A stretch of DNA of 64,000 nt, taken from assembly GCA_947573605.1 (NCBI GenBank), contig CANPGM010000011.1, positions 1 through 64,000 of the forward strand, given 5' to 3'. The DNA is from an uncultured Roseburia sp. (GTDB lineage Bacteria; Bacillota; Clostridia; Lachnospirales; Lachnospiraceae). A program made the position numbers and the translations under genes. Under the pieces are notes generated by a model. The model made no database searches. It was not told the DNA's origin and saw only the letters and a program-made list of their open reading frames with translations. Below, in pieces: positions 17,555 to 27,454 of this stretch (positions are counted from its first letter, which is position 1; every line of letters begins with the position of its first letter).

Positions 17555-19063
17555 ATGGCATCATATATTATGGCGCTGGATGCGGGGACGACAAGCAACC
17601 GCTGCATTTTGTTCAACAGAGCGGGCGAGATTTGCGCGATGGCGCAAAAAGAATTTCAGCAGATATTTCCAAAGCCCGGCTGGGTTGAGCACGATGCGGA
17701 CGAGATCTGGTCTTCTATGCTCGGCGTCGCCGTTGAGGCAATGAACAGAATCGGAGCGTCGGCGTCGGATATTGCGGCAATCGGCATTACAAACCAGAGA
17801 GAAACGTCGATCGTATGGAACAAAGAAACGGGCGAGCCGGTCTGCCATGCAATTGTATGGCAGTGCCGGAGGACGGCCGATATTGCGGACGATTTAAAGA
17901 AAAAGGGGTTAGAGGAAACTTACCGAAAAAAAACAGGGCTGATGATTGACGCCTATTTTTCCGCGACGAAGATTAAATGGATTCTGGATCATGTGGACGG
18001 AGCCAGAAAACTGGCGGAGGAAGGAAAGCTGTTGTTTGGGACGGTGGAAACATGGCTGATCTGGAAGTTTACAAAAGGAGGGGTTCATGTCACCGATTAT
18101 TCTAACGCCTCCAGGACGATGCTGTTTAACATTAACCGTCTCTGCTGGGATAAGGAAATTTTAAACGAGCTGTCGATACCGGAGACTATGCTTCCAAAGC
18201 CCGTTCCGTCAAGCCAGGTTTACGGATACACGGACGCCGCTTTTTTCGGAGGGAAAATTCCGATTGCCGGAGCCGCGGGGGATCAGCAGGCGGCGCTTTT
18301 CGGGCAGGCCTGCTTTCATAAAGGAGAGGCAAAAAACACCTACGGAACCGGCTGCTTTCTTTTGATGAACACCGGGGAAACGCCGGTCTTTTCTGAAAAC
18401 GGGCTGGTAACGACAATTGCATGGGGACTTGACGGCCATGTAAATTATGCGCTGGAGGGTTCTATCTTTGTGGCAGGCGCCGCGCTGCAATGGCTGCGTG
18501 ACAATATGCGTTTAATTGACTCGGCTGCGGATTCGGAGTATATGGCAAACAAAGTGGAGGATACGCACGGCTGCTATGTGGTACCGGCGTTTACCGGACT
18601 CGGCGCGCCGCACTGGGATCAGTATGCAAGAGGCACTATTGTAGGCATTACCAGAGGAACCGATAAAAATCACATTATTCGCGCGACGTTAGAATCGATT
18701 GCGCTTCAGGTCTGCGACGTCATAGACGCCATGCGTGCGGATGCGGGAGCAGACTTAAAATCGTTAAAAGTGGACGGAGGAGCGAGCGCGAACAACTTTT
18801 TAATGCAGTTTCAGGCGGATATGACAAATGTTCCGGTGATACGTCCCCGGTGCGTGGAGTCGACCGCGCTCGGAGCCGCTTATCTGGCGGGCCTTGCAGT
18901 GGGATATTGGAAAAACAGCGACGAAGTACTGAACAATCAGAAACCGGACCGCGTTTTTTCACCGGAAATGCCGGAGACGGACAGACGGGAAAAAAGAAAA
19001 GGCTGGGAAAAGGCGGTTCGATATGCGTATGGCTGGGCAAAAGAGGAATCTGCGCAGGAATGA
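17555..19063 (+). CDS. glpK: Glycerol kinase
   Basis: This protein has 502 residues from ATG 17555 ([17 protein letters not shown]) behind a G-rich ribosome binding site; the frame is open upstream into mtnN. FGGY-kinase landmarks are DAGTTSNR at the N-terminus, the substrate motif [10 protein letters not shown], the central [13 protein letters not shown] and the adenine-binding [17 protein letters not shown] near 410-430. It phosphorylates glycerol to sn-glycerol 3-phosphate. No glycerol facilitator or glycerol-3-phosphate dehydrogenase is adjacent. Confidence 0.96.
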   Translation: MASYIMALDAGTTSNRCILFNRAGEICAMAQKEFQQIFPKPGWVEHDADEIWSSMLGVAVEAMNRIGASASDIAAIGITNQRETSIVWNKETGEPVCHAIVWQCRRTADIADDLKKKGLEETYRKKTGLMIDAYFSATKIKWILDHVDGARKLAEEGKLLFGTVETWLIWKFTKGGVHVTDYSNASRTMLFNINRLCWDKEILNELSIPETMLPKPVPSSQVYGYTDAAFFGGKIPIAGAAGDQQAALFGQACFHKGEAKNTYGTGCFLLMNTGETPVFSENGLVTTIAWGLDGHVNYALEGSIFVAGAALQWLRDNMRLIDSAADSEYMANKVEDTHGCYVVPAFTGLGAPHWDQYARGTIVGITRGTDKNHIIRATLESIALQVCDVIDAMRADAGADLKSLKVDGGASANNFLMQFQADMTNVPVIRPRCVESTALGAAYLAGLAVGYWKNSDEVLNNQKPDRVFSPEMPETDRREKRKGWEKAVRYAYGWAKEESAQE

Positions 19064-19071
19064 GGAAAGAA

Positions 19072-19770
19072 ATGGAAGTAAGATTTTTACAAAGCAATGA
19101 GATACCGGCGGCTTCCGCTCTGGCAGCGGAGGTTTACCGTGCGTTTGTAGTTCCGTTTACAATGGCTCCGTATGAAGCGGAGCAGTTTTGGCGCTATGCG
19201 GATGCGAATCATTTAAGGAAGGAAGCGGTCTGCGGCAGGCTGTTTTTATGGGGAATCTTTGAGAACGGAGCAATGTGCGCAGTCGGAGCAATGCAGAATG
19301 TCGGACATATTACAATGCTTTATGTCAGGCAGCCATATCAGAGAAGAGGGTTTGCGACGCTGCTTTTAAATACGATGCGGGATTTTGCGTTTTTCCGGCT
19401 GCACACGGGCCGCGTAACGGCGTGCGTTTTTCCGAAGCACAATCTGCCGTTTTTTGGCAGGCGCGGGTTTTGCCGGATACCGGGGATACCGGAACAGGGC
19501 GCTTATATTCCGCTGGAATGCAGACAAGTGATGCTTTCGTACCCGAATCGGGCCGGATATATGCCGTACGGAAATTCCGGGGTGGTTTATGCCCAATATC
19601 CCTGCGAACAGATAAAGAAGAAAAGAACGGAAGTCGTTTATCCGACGAAAAAGGTCCGTATAAAAACAATTTTGCTTCTGGCAGCAGTCACGCTTGCACT
19701 TTGTTTTATGGTGGGAATCGGATACTCCGTTTATCATATTGCAGCGGATGGTCTGCTTTGCATAATGTAA
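19072..19770 (+). CDS. GNAT-family acetyltransferase with C-terminal membrane helix
   Basis: This protein has 232 residues from ATG 19072 (GAGGAAAGAA upstream); ATG 19060, overlapping the glpK stop, is an alternative. A GNAT domain (about 1-150) has the acetyl-CoA loop MLYVRQPYQRRGFATLLL and FFGRRGFCRI. Unusually, a basic linker (about 180-200) leads to one C-terminal membrane helix (ILLLAAVTLALCFMVGIGYS). The enzyme would be a tail-anchored acetyltransferase facing the cytoplasm. The substrate is unknown, and it is probably co-transcribed with glpK. Confidence 0.8.
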   Translation: MEVRFLQSNEIPAASALAAEVYRAFVVPFTMAPYEAEQFWRYADANHLRKEAVCGRLFLWGIFENGAMCAVGAMQNVGHITMLYVRQPYQRRGFATLLLNTMRDFAFFRLHTGRVTACVFPKHNLPFFGRRGFCRIPGIPEQGAYIPLECRQVMLSYPNRAGYMPYGNSGVVYAQYPCEQIKKKRTEVVYPTKKVRIKTILLLAAVTLALCFMVGIGYSVYHIAADGLLCIM

Positions 19771-19803
19771 ATATATGGTTGGATTAATTTTCTTACAAAA
19801 CAG

Positions 19804-19832
19804 TTGAAAATCATTCTGCGATATGGTAAACT
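19804..19832 (+). promoter_or_regulatory. Probable promoter of carAB
   Basis: TTGAAA at 19804-19809 and TAAACT at 19827-19832 are separated by 17 bp. This would give a leader of about 125 bases before carA that contains the hairpins described next. Confidence 0.5.
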
Positions 19833-19849
19833 CATAACAATTTAATATG

Positions 19850-19917
19850 GGAACGCAAGAGGGAGTTCTCTCGTGTTCCTGTTCAAAAAAGAAAAAACGG
19901 AAGCGTTTTTTTTTTTT
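19850..19917 (+). promoter_or_regulatory. carAB leader hairpin plus terminator-like element
   Basis: A 12-bp stem with one mismatch (GGAACGCAAGAG against CTCTCGTGTTCC, 19850-19879) is followed by an AAAAAACG/CGTTTTTT stem with a GAAG loop (19892-19911) that runs into T12. This looks like an attenuator in front of carA. No clear PyrR-binding loop was recognised, and the second stem has few GC pairs, so attenuation is a hypothesis. The second stem may instead be the terminator of the glpK-GNAT unit. Confidence 0.5.
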
Positions 19918-19966
19918 GCGCGGGAAACGCCGGAAAACAGCATATAAAGGAAAGGACAGGGATAAT

Positions 19967-21043
19967 ATGAAAGCTTTTTTGATACTTGAAGACGGAACCG
20001 TATTTACCGGAACCGGAATAGGATCCGGAAAAGAGGTTGTCAGTGAAATCGTATTTAATACCTCAATGACCGGCTATTTGGAGGTTTTAACTGATCCGTC
20101 TTATGCCGGACAGGCTGTAGTCATGACATATCCGCTGATTGGCAATTACGGAATCACGCCGGATATGGAATCAAAACGTCCCTGGCCGGACGCCTATATT
20201 GTCAGAGAATTATCGAGAATGCCAAGTAATTTCCGCTCGGAAGGAACGATTCAGGGATTTCTGGAAAAATACGATATTCCGGGGATCGCAGGAATCGATA
20301 CGAGAGCGCTTACCAAAATTCTCCGGGAAAAGGGAACCATGAACGGCATGATTACCAGAGACGAAAACTACACAATGGAGGACGTTCTTTCGCGGCTGAA
20401 AGCATATCGCACGGGAAATGTCGTGGAGAAAGTAACCTGTAGGGAAAAATATGTACTGCAGGGAAAAAAGGGCGCTGCTTTACAGAAAAAAATTGCGCTG
20501 CTGGATCTGGGGGCAAAGGACAATATCGCCCGTTCTTTAACGCAACGCGGCTGTGAAGTGACCGTTTATCCGGCGCATACGGCTGCGGAAGAAATCTTAT
20601 CCTCAGGCTGCGACGGGGTGATGTTAAGCAACGGCCCTGGAGATCCGAAAGAATGTACCGAAATTATAAAGGAGATAAAAAAGCTGTATGATTCCGACCT
20701 GCCTGTTTTTGCAATCTGTCTGGGACATCAGCTTATGGCGCTTGCCGTCGGTGCGGATACCTACAAAATGAAATATGGGCACCGGGGAGGGAATCATCCG
20801 GTTAAGGATTTGAAAACGGGACGCGTCTATATTTCTTCTCAGAATCATGGTTATGTCGTGGATACGGAGCGCCTTGACGAAGCAGTTGCAAGACCGGCGT
20901 TTATAAATGTAAACGACGGGACGAACGAAGGGCTTGAATACGTCGGAAAAAAGATTTACACCGTACAGTTTCATCCGGAGGCGTGTCCCGGACCGCAGGA
21001 TTCGGGTTATTTATTTGACCGCTTTATCGACATGCTGGATTAA
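19967..21043 (+). CDS. carA: Carbamoyl-phosphate synthase small subunit
   Basis: This protein has 358 residues from ATG 19967 (MKAFLILEDGTVFTG); longer reading frames include the leader. The N-terminal CarA domain (about 1-150) is followed by a class I glutamine amidotransferase domain with the nucleophile in AICLGHQ and the catalytic His-Glu in VQFHPEACPGPQDSG. It supplies ammonia from glutamine to CarB for carbamoyl phosphate, a precursor of pyrimidines and arginine. No pyr or arg genes are adjacent. Confidence 0.96.
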   Translation: MKAFLILEDGTVFTGTGIGSGKEVVSEIVFNTSMTGYLEVLTDPSYAGQAVVMTYPLIGNYGITPDMESKRPWPDAYIVRELSRMPSNFRSEGTIQGFLEKYDIPGIAGIDTRALTKILREKGTMNGMITRDENYTMEDVLSRLKAYRTGNVVEKVTCREKYVLQGKKGAALQKKIALLDLGAKDNIARSLTQRGCEVTVYPAHTAAEEILSSGCDGVMLSNGPGDPKECTEIIKEIKKLYDSDLPVFAICLGHQLMALAVGADTYKMKYGHRGGNHPVKDLKTGRVYISSQNHGYVVDTERLDEAVARPAFINVNDGTNEGLEYVGKKIYTVQFHPEACPGPQDSGYLFDRFIDMLD

Positions 21044-21058
21044 GAAGGAGGATTGGAT

Positions 21059-24000
21059 ATGCCAAAAAATAACGAGATAAAAAAGGTACTTGTCATCGGG
21101 TCCGGGCCGATTGTCATCGGACAGGCCGCGGAATTTGATTATGCGGGCACACAGGCATGCCGTTCTTTAAAAGAAGAAGGGATAGAAGTAGTTCTGGTCA
21201 ATTCGAATCCGGCGACGATTATGACAGATAAAGAAATTGCGGACGAAGTATATATCGAGCCCCTGACAGTCGGCGTTTTGGAACAGATTATCGCAAAGGA
21301 AAGACCGGACAGCGTCCTTCCGACGTTAGGCGGACAGGCAGGATTAAATCTCGGAATGGAGCTGGAAGAGAAGGGGATTCTTGCGAAATACGGAGTAAAG
21401 CTGATTGGTACGAGCGCTGAGACGATTTTTAAGGCGGAAGACCGTCAGGCATTTAAAGATACAATGGAAAAAATAGGCGAGCCGTGCGCGGCTTCGCAGG
21501 TAGTTAACAACGTACGGGACGGGATTAAGTTTACGAATACCATCGGATATCCGGTTGTGCTGCGGCCCGCATTTACGCTTGGCGGCAGCGGCGGCGGAAT
21601 CGCGCATAATGAAACGGAGCTTGTGGAAATTTTAACAAACGGCCTGCGCTTAAGCCGCGTCGGGGAGGTATTGGTAGAACGCTGCATCGCGGGCTGGAAG
21701 GAAATCGAATACGAAGTCATGCGGGATGCCGCAGGCAATTGTATTACGGTTTGTAATATGGAAAACATTGATCCGGTCGGCGTGCATACCGGAGACTCTA
21801 TTGTAGTTGCGCCTTCTCAGACGCTGGGCGATAAGGAATACCAGATGCTTCGTACATCTGCATTAAATATCATATCGGAATTAAATATTACGGGAGGATG
21901 CAATGTACAGTATGCGCTTCATCCGACCAGTTTTGAATATTGCGTAATCGAGGTCAATCCGCGTGTTTCGCGTTCATCGGCGCTTGCCTCAAAGGCGACC
22001 GGCTATCCGATTGCAAAGGTTGCGGCAAAGATTGCGCTGGGTTATACGCTGGATGAAATTAAGAATGCGATTACCGGAAAAACCTATGCGAGCTTTGAAC
22101 CGATGCTTGATTATTGCGTCGTAAAGATTCCAAGACTTCCGTTTGACAAGTTCCTTACGGCAAAGCGGACGCTGACGACACAGATGAAGGCAACCGGAGA
22201 AGTCATGAGTATTTGCGACAATTTTGAAGGGGCGCTGATGAAGGCAATCCGCTCCTTAGAACAGCATGTAGACAGTCTGATGTCATACGATTTTTCCGAC
22301 TTAAGCAAGGAAGAACTTTTCGCGCATCTTGAAATTGTAGACGACCGCAGAATTTGGGTGATTGCGGAAGCGATCCGGCGCGGCATTTCCTATGAAACCA
22401 TTCATAATATTACTATGATAGACAATTGGTTTATCGATAAAATTGCAATTCTGGTAGAGATGGAAGAGGCGTTAAGAAAAGGGCCGCTCACATCGGAACT
22501 TTTAAAAGAAGCAAAGCGTATCGAGTTTCCGGACACCGTGATAGCGGCGCTTACGGGAAAAACAGAGAGAGAAATACACGATATGCGTTATGAAAACGGA
22601 ATTGTGGCGGCTTATAAAATGGTCGATACCTGCGCCGCGGAATTTGAAGCAAGCACGCCTTACTATTATTCCGTCTTCGGCAGCGAAAATGAGGCTGCGA
22701 TAACCAATCCGGCGAAAAAGGTTCTCGTCTTGGGTTCGGGCCCGATTCGAATCGGACAGGGGATCGAATTTGATTACTGCTCCGTACACAGCACATGGGC
22801 GTTTTCCAGGGAAGGCTGGGAAACGGTGATTGTCAATAACAATCCGGAAACCGTTTCGACGGATTTCGACATTGCGGATAAGCTTTATTTTGAGCCGCTG
22901 ACGCCGGAAGATGTGGAAGCGATTGTAAGACTGGAAAAACCGGACGGAGCGGTGGTGCAGTTCGGCGGGCAGACCGCGATTAAGCTGACGGAAAGCCTTA
23001 TGAAAATGGGCGTTAAAATCCTGGGGACGAAGGCGGAGGATGTCGACGCGGCCGAGGACAGAGAGCTGTTTGATAAAATACTGGAAGAGACGGAAATTCC
23101 GAGAGCGGCCGGCGGCACCGTATTTACAGCGGAGGAAGCAAAAGAGGTTGCAGGACGTCTGGGTTATCCGGTGCTCGTAAGACCGTCGTACGTTCTGGGC
23201 GGACAGGGGATGCGGATTGCTTTTAACGACGAAGAAATCGAGGAATTTATCGGAATTATTAACCGGATCGCACAGGATCACCCGATTCTTGTAGATAAAT
23301 ATCTTCAGGGAAAGGAAATCGAGGTTGACGCCGTCTGCGACGGCACGGATATTTTAATTCCGGGCATCATGGAGCATATCGAGCGGACCGGCGTCCATTC
23401 GGGAGACAGCATTTCGGTATATCCGGCTCCGACCATCAGCGAAGCGGTTCGGGAAATGATTGTAGAATATACGAAACGTCTTGCGAAAGCGCTTCATGTA
23501 GTGGGACTGATCAATATTCAGTTTATTGTAATGGACGAACAGGTTTATGTCATTGAGGTCAATCCGCGTTCTTCAAGAACGGTGCCTTACATCAGCAAAG
23601 TTACGGGGATTCCGATTGTGGATCTGGCGACGAAAGTTATTATCGGAAATACAATCCGCGGCATGGGTTACGAACCGGGGCTTGCTCCGGAGGCGGATTA
23701 TATTGCGATAAAAATGCCGGTATTTTCATTTGAAAAGCTGCGCGGCGCGGAAATTTCGCTCGGACCGGAAATGAAGTCGACCGGAGAATGTCTGGGAATT
23801 GCAAAGACCTTTAACGAGGCCCTTTATAAAGCTTTTCTGGGGGCGGGCGTTGAGCTGCCGAAATATAAGCAGATGATTATCACCGTGAAAGACGCAGACA
23901 AACCGGAGGCCGTGGATGTGGCAAAGCGTTTTGAAGAGCTGGGATACCGGATTTACGCGACCAGAAGCACGGCAAAATATTTAAAAGAGCATGGGGTAGA

Positions 24001-24265
24001 AGCCCGCAGGGTGAACAAGCTCTCACAGGAATCTCCGAATGTCATGGATCTGATTTTAGGTCACAAAATAGATCTTGTCATCGATACGCCGACACAGGGG
24101 AACGGCGATAAGACAAGAGACGGCTTTTTAATCCGCAGAAATGCGATTGAAACGGGGGTATACTGCATTACGGCAATGGATACGGCAAATGCGCTGGCAA
24201 GAAGCCTGGAAACGGCTACCGACACGCTGACGCCGATTGATATCGCAAAAGTAAAAACCATATAA
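21059..24265 (+). CDS. carB: Carbamoyl-phosphate synthase large subunit
   Basis: This protein has 1068 residues from ATG 21059 with AAGGAGG seven bases upstream, close to the usual length. It has two ATP-grasp halves, each with a VLVIGSGPI or VLVLGSGPI start, and paired metal-binding motifs (VIEVNPRVSRSSALASK and VIEVNPRSSRTVPYISK, about residues 300 and 840). A C-terminal MGS-like allosteric domain (about 930-1060) contains GNGDKTRDGFLIRR. It makes carbamoyl phosphate with CarA. The gene is intact with no frame disruptions. Confidence 0.97.
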   Translation: MPKNNEIKKVLVIGSGPIVIGQAAEFDYAGTQACRSLKEEGIEVVLVNSNPATIMTDKEIADEVYIEPLTVGVLEQIIAKERPDSVLPTLGGQAGLNLGMELEEKGILAKYGVKLIGTSAETIFKAEDRQAFKDTMEKIGEPCAASQVVNNVRDGIKFTNTIGYPVVLRPAFTLGGSGGGIAHNETELVEILTNGLRLSRVGEVLVERCIAGWKEIEYEVMRDAAGNCITVCNMENIDPVGVHTGDSIVVAPSQTLGDKEYQMLRTSALNIISELNITGGCNVQYALHPTSFEYCVIEVNPRVSRSSALASKATGYPIAKVAAKIALGYTLDEIKNAITGKTYASFEPMLDYCVVKIPRLPFDKFLTAKRTLTTQMKATGEVMSICDNFEGALMKAIRSLEQHVDSLMSYDFSDLSKEELFAHLEIVDDRRIWVIAEAIRRGISYETIHNITMIDNWFIDKIAILVEMEEALRKGPLTSELLKEAKRIEFPDTVIAALTGKTEREIHDMRYENGIVAAYKMVDTCAAEFEASTPYYYSVFGSENEAAITNPAKKVLVLGSGPIRIGQGIEFDYCSVHSTWAFSREGWETVIVNNNPETVSTDFDIADKLYFEPLTPEDVEAIVRLEKPDGAVVQFGGQTAIKLTESLMKMGVKILGTKAEDVDAAEDRELFDKILEETEIPRAAGGTVFTAEEAKEVAGRLGYPVLVRPSYVLGGQGMRIAFNDEEIEEFIGIINRIAQDHPILVDKYLQGKEIEVDAVCDGTDILIPGIMEHIERTGVHSGDSISVYPAPTISEAVREMIVEYTKRLAKALHVVGLINIQFIVMDEQVYVIEVNPRSSRTVPYISKVTGIPIVDLATKVIIGNTIRGMGYEPGLAPEADYIAIKMPVFSFEKLRGAEISLGPEMKSTGECLGIAKTFNEALYKAFLGAGVELPKYKQMIITVKDADKPEAVDVAKRFEELGYRIYATRSTAKYLKEHGVEARRVNKLSQESPNVMDLILGHKIDLVIDTPTQGNGDKTRDGFLIRRNAIETGVYCITAMDTANALARSLETATDTLTPIDIAKVKTI

Positions 24266-24331
24266 TTTCATAGTTTCATATAAAAAAACTGGATTCATTT
24301 GTAGGATTTTGTGGAAAAATACCGAATTTTA

Positions 24332-24360
24332 TTGAATTAAAGGGGTGAATATGCTAAAAT
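24332..24360 (+). promoter_or_regulatory. Extended -10 promoter of the hydrogenase-domain chemoreceptor
   Basis: TTGAAT at 24332-24337 and TAAAAT at 24355-24360 are 17 bp apart, with TGC before the -10. It lies 77 bases before the start codon and isolates this gene from carAB. Confidence 0.7.
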
Positions 24361-24436
24361 AAGCAAATAGAAAAAGCAATGAATTACGGTTTTGCTGTCG
24401 TTGTAATTACAACGGCGTAAAGGGGAAGGGTGAAGT

Positions 24437-26371
24437 ATGCAGTTAGTATATACGAACGAAAATTGTATCGGCTGCAATAAATGTATCAGGGCCTGCAGCT
24501 GTGTTGGGGCTAATATTTCGGCTGTGGTGGACGGTAAGGACAGAATCGAGGTAGATCCGACAAAATGTATTGCGTGCGGGGCGTGTATGGATGCCTGCGA
24601 GCACAGCGCAAGAGAATACAATGACGATACGTTACAGTTTTTTGAGGATTTAAAGCGGGGTGAACGAATTTCGCTTTTGATTGCCCCGGCTTTTAAGGCC
24701 AATTATCCTTCGGAGTACGAATCCGTGCTGGGAGGATTGAAAAGTCTTGGCGTAAACCGGATGATTAACGTATCCTTCGGGGCGGATATTACCACCTGGG
24801 GCTATCTGAATTATATCAGTAAATATCACTTTACCGGAGGAATCTCACAGCCCTGTCCGGCAATTGTCGGCTATATTGAGCGCTATATTCCAGATCTGCT
24901 GCCTCGTCTGTTCCCGGTACAGAGTCCTTTAATGTGCGCGGCAATCTATGCCAGAAAGCAGATGGGCATTACCGATAAACTGGCGTTTATCAGTCCCTGC
25001 GTAGCAAAAAAAATGGAAATCCAGGATCCAAATAACGGGGGATTGGTTACTTATAACGTAACGTTTGACCATCTGATGAAATACGTCAGGGAGAACCGTA
25101 TTTCCGGTTCTCTGGCAAGCGATGAAATCGAATACGGACTTGGGTCCGTCTATCCGAATCCGGGCGGATTGAAGGAAAACGTTTACTGGTTTTTGGGCGA
25201 AGACATCTTCATCAGACAAATTGAAGGCGAAAAGCATGTGTATCACTATCTGATGAATAACAGAGACGAGATCGCCCAGGGCAGGACGAAGTATCTCTTT
25301 ATGGACGCGTTAAACTGCGCGGAAGGATGCCTTTACGGCACCGGCGTAGAGGCGCAAAAGGCTGCCTGCGACGACGCGTTTTACAATGTGCAGCAGATAA
25401 AGGCCGCCTGCAAAAAGAACGGAAAAAGCGGCGCCTGGTCGAGAAATCTGACTCCGGCCGCTCGATTAAAGAAGCTGAATAAGCAGTTTTCGGGGCTGAG
25501 ATTGGAGGACTATCTCAGAAAGTACACGGACCGCTCGGCGGAATGCGCGTTTAATGAGCCGACGCGCGAGGAACTGGAGCAGGTTTACATAAAAATGAAA
25601 AAAGACACGCCGGAGTCCCGGACGATTAACTGCGGCTGCTGCGGTTACGAAACGTGCGAAGACATGGCAAAGGCGATTTACAACGGATTTAACAGACGCA
25701 GAAACTGCATTTATTATATGAAGCGCCGGACGGAAATCGAAAAAGAACATGCGGAAGAGCTTGCACAGGCCGTAGAGCTTGAGAAAGAAGAAATCAAAGA
25801 CCGTCAGGCCGTTACGATTGAGATTGTAAAGAGCGTCAACGAGATGTTTGAGGATTTGTATCGTTCGGTAGACGATATGGCAAGCGGGAATGAGAGCAAC
25901 GCCGAAGAGAGCACCGGTATTTCCGGCGATATGCTTCACTTGAAGGAGTTCTGCGAAAAGTTAGACGAGTCCATGCATCAGATCGAAGGGCTTTTAAATG
26001 AGCTGGGCGAAAACAATAAAGAAGTGGTATCCATCGCTTCGCAGACGAATCTGCTTGCTTTAAATGCCAGCATTGAAGCGGCGAGAGCCGGAGACGCAGG
26101 CCGCGGGTTTGCGGTTGTGGCAAGCGAAATCAATCAGCTTGCATCCAATTCAAAGGATACGGCTGTGCGAAGTAATTCCAACCAGGAAAAAGTACTGAAA
26201 TCAATTGAAGATATTTTAAAAGACACCAAAGAGCTTATGGCTGTTATTGCGGGAGTCAACGACAGAACGCAGAATCTGGCGGCCTCTTCCGAGGAAATTG
26301 CAGCGTCGTCGGACGTTATCGTTCGTACGGCGGATAATGTAAAACAGGAATTAGATAAACTAACAATGTAA
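24437..26371 (+). CDS. Soluble [FeFe]-hydrogenase-like sensor fused to a chemoreceptor signalling domain
   Basis: This 644-residue protein has no membrane helix. Residues 1-60 hold two 4Fe-4S motifs (Cys 10, 13, 16, 20 and 44, 47, 50, 54). About 75-370 is a hydrogenase large-subunit-like domain with H-cluster-type cysteines in [17 protein letters not shown] and [10 protein letters not shown] further cluster motif CGCCGYETC is near 399-407, and a coiled coil follows. The C-terminus (about 480-644) is a methyl-accepting chemotaxis signalling domain with the hairpin tip [20 protein letters not shown]. This suggests a cytosolic redox or H2 sensor signalling to CheA/CheW. It is flanked by its own promoter and terminator. 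Confidence 0.88.
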   Translation: MQLVYTNENCIGCNKCIRACSCVGANISAVVDGKDRIEVDPTKCIACGACMDACEHSAREYNDDTLQFFEDLKRGERISLLIAPAFKANYPSEYESVLGGLKSLGVNRMINVSFGADITTWGYLNYISKYHFTGGISQPCPAIVGYIERYIPDLLPRLFPVQSPLMCAAIYARKQMGITDKLAFISPCVAKKMEIQDPNNGGLVTYNVTFDHLMKYVRENRISGSLASDEIEYGLGSVYPNPGGLKENVYWFLGEDIFIRQIEGEKHVYHYLMNNRDEIAQGRTKYLFMDALNCAEGCLYGTGVEAQKAACDDAFYNVQQIKAACKKNGKSGAWSRNLTPAARLKKLNKQFSGLRLEDYLRKYTDRSAECAFNEPTREELEQVYIKMKKDTPESRTINCGCCGYETCEDMAKAIYNGFNRRRNCIYYMKRRTEIEKEHAEELAQAVELEKEEIKDRQAVTIEIVKSVNEMFEDLYRSVDDMASGNESNAEESTGISGDMLHLKEFCEKLDESMHQIEGLLNELGENNKEVVSIASQTNLLALNASIEAARAGDAGRGFAVVASEINQLASNSKDTAVRSNSNQEKVLKSIEDILKDTKELMAVIAGVNDRTQNLAASSEEIAASSDVIVRTADNVKQELDKLTM

Positions 26372-26398
26372 TAATATTCGAAGGCAGAGAGGTATAAA

Positions 26399-26443
26399 GA
26401 ATGCTGCAAAACAGGAACGACTGTTTTGCAGCATTCTTTTTTT
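26399..26443 (+). terminator. Strong intrinsic terminator after the chemoreceptor
   Basis: A perfect 16-bp stem (GAATGCTGCAAAACAG and its complement, GAACGA loop) is followed by T7. Confidence 0.95.
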
Positions 26444-26455
26444 CGGAAAAAGAGA

Positions 26456-26496
26456 TTGACAAATCTGTATATAAAGTGTATATATTGATATATACA
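26456..26496 (+). promoter_or_regulatory. Promoter with overlapping palindromic GntR (YtrA-type) operator
   Basis: Consensus TTGACA at 26456-26461 lies 17 bp from TATATA at 26479-26484. A perfect 9-bp inverted repeat, TGTATATAT-TG-ATATATACA, covers 26477-26496 and sits on the -10. YtrA-subfamily GntR repressors bind such AT-rich palindromes, and a GntR gene is third in the operon, so autoregulation is likely. Confidence 0.82.
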
Positions 26497-26583
26497 GTAA
26501 AAGCACAGTTAAAGGACGGGAAAAACGCGGAATGCTGGAAACCGGGCGGATATGAGGCGGTTAGGGAGAAGAGGGGGATAGGC

Positions 26584-27438
26584 ATGTTAAAAGTAGAGCG
26601 CGCAGTAAAACAAATCGGGGATTTTAAGCTCGGACCCGTTTCAATAGAGCTTTCGGGCGGTTATATTATGGGACTGATCGGTCAAAACGGTTCGGGAAAA
26701 ACGACCTTGTTACATCTGATTGCAGGACTGCTGCGGCCCAAAGAGGGGGACGTTTCTGTTTTTGGCAAAAGCTATCAGACGTCGGAGCGGGCAATCCGGG
26801 AGGGGCTTGGCGTCGTATTGCAGGAACGAATGTTTGAAGCGCACCGGACGCTGGAGGAGAACGGAAATGATTACGGAAAATACTATGAAAACTACCGCAG
26901 GGAAAAGCTTTTAAACCGCATCGAGAGGTTCGGGCTTATCCCGAAACAAAAATATAAAAATTTATCAAAAGGAGAGGAATTAAAGTTCCAGCTTGCTTTT
27001 GCGCTGGCGCATGAACCGAAGCTTTTACTCTTAGACGAACCTACCGCTAATTTTGACCCGGAATTTCGAGAAGAATTCTTTTTGGTTTTAAAGGAATTTA
27101 TTGCAGACGGAGCGCACAGCGTAATTCTGGCGACGCATTTGACCGAGGATCTGGATCGGATTGCGGATTATATTACCTGGCTGGAAAAAGGAAAACAATT
27201 GTTTTCTACAGATATAGAAAATCTCCGTGATATGTATCGGATGGCAGCGGGGGAACATTACAAAGTCATGCTGCTTCCGCAGGAGAATATTATCTGTATG
27301 GAACAGGGAAGTTTCGGTACAAAAGCATTGGTGCGGCATAAAAGGCGTCTTGATTATCACGGGCTTGAGACGTCAAGGCCGTCGCTGGAGGAATTGATGT
27401 ATTTTATTACGAGACGGAAAAATGAGCCGTATCAATAG
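26584..27438 (+). CDS. ABC transporter ATP-binding protein (first of two)
   Basis: This protein has 284 residues from ATG 26584, preceded by GAGGGGG; the frame is open upstream through the terminator, which is not coding. It has Walker A GQNGSGKTT (about 36-44), Q-loop VVLQERMFE, a variant signature LSKGEELKFQ, Walker B LLLLDEPTANFD and the H-loop ILATHLTED. It is first in an operon of ATPase, membrane protein, GntR, ATPase, membrane protein that resembles YtrA-controlled ABC systems induced by wall-active stress. The exported or sensed substrate is unknown. Confidence 0.88.
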   Translation: MLKVERAVKQIGDFKLGPVSIELSGGYIMGLIGQNGSGKTTLLHLIAGLLRPKEGDVSVFGKSYQTSERAIREGLGVVLQERMFEAHRTLEENGNDYGKYYENYRREKLLNRIERFGLIPKQKYKNLSKGEELKFQLAFALAHEPKLLLLDEPTANFDPEFREEFFLVLKEFIADGAHSVILATHLTEDLDRIADYITWLEKGKQLFSTDIENLRDMYRMAAGEHYKVMLLPQENIICMEQGSFGTKALVRHKRRLDYHGLETSRPSLEELMYFITRRKNEPYQ

Positions 27439-27454
27439 AAAAGGAGGGAAGAAA

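Noticed and set aside
19847-19966. N-terminal extension of carA from ATG 19847
   Set aside because: The extension is the translated hairpin leader (Lys/Arg/Phe-rich) and CarA proteins begin at MKAFLILEDG.
22502-23281. Minus-strand open frame of 259 codons inside carB
   Set aside because: carB is intact and conserved over this region; the reverse frame has no domain or ribosome binding site.
24437-26371. Catalytic hydrogenase assignment
   Set aside because: The C-terminal chemoreceptor domain, the altered third motif (Asp in place of Glu in DALNCAEGC) and the lack of partner subunits favour a sensor.
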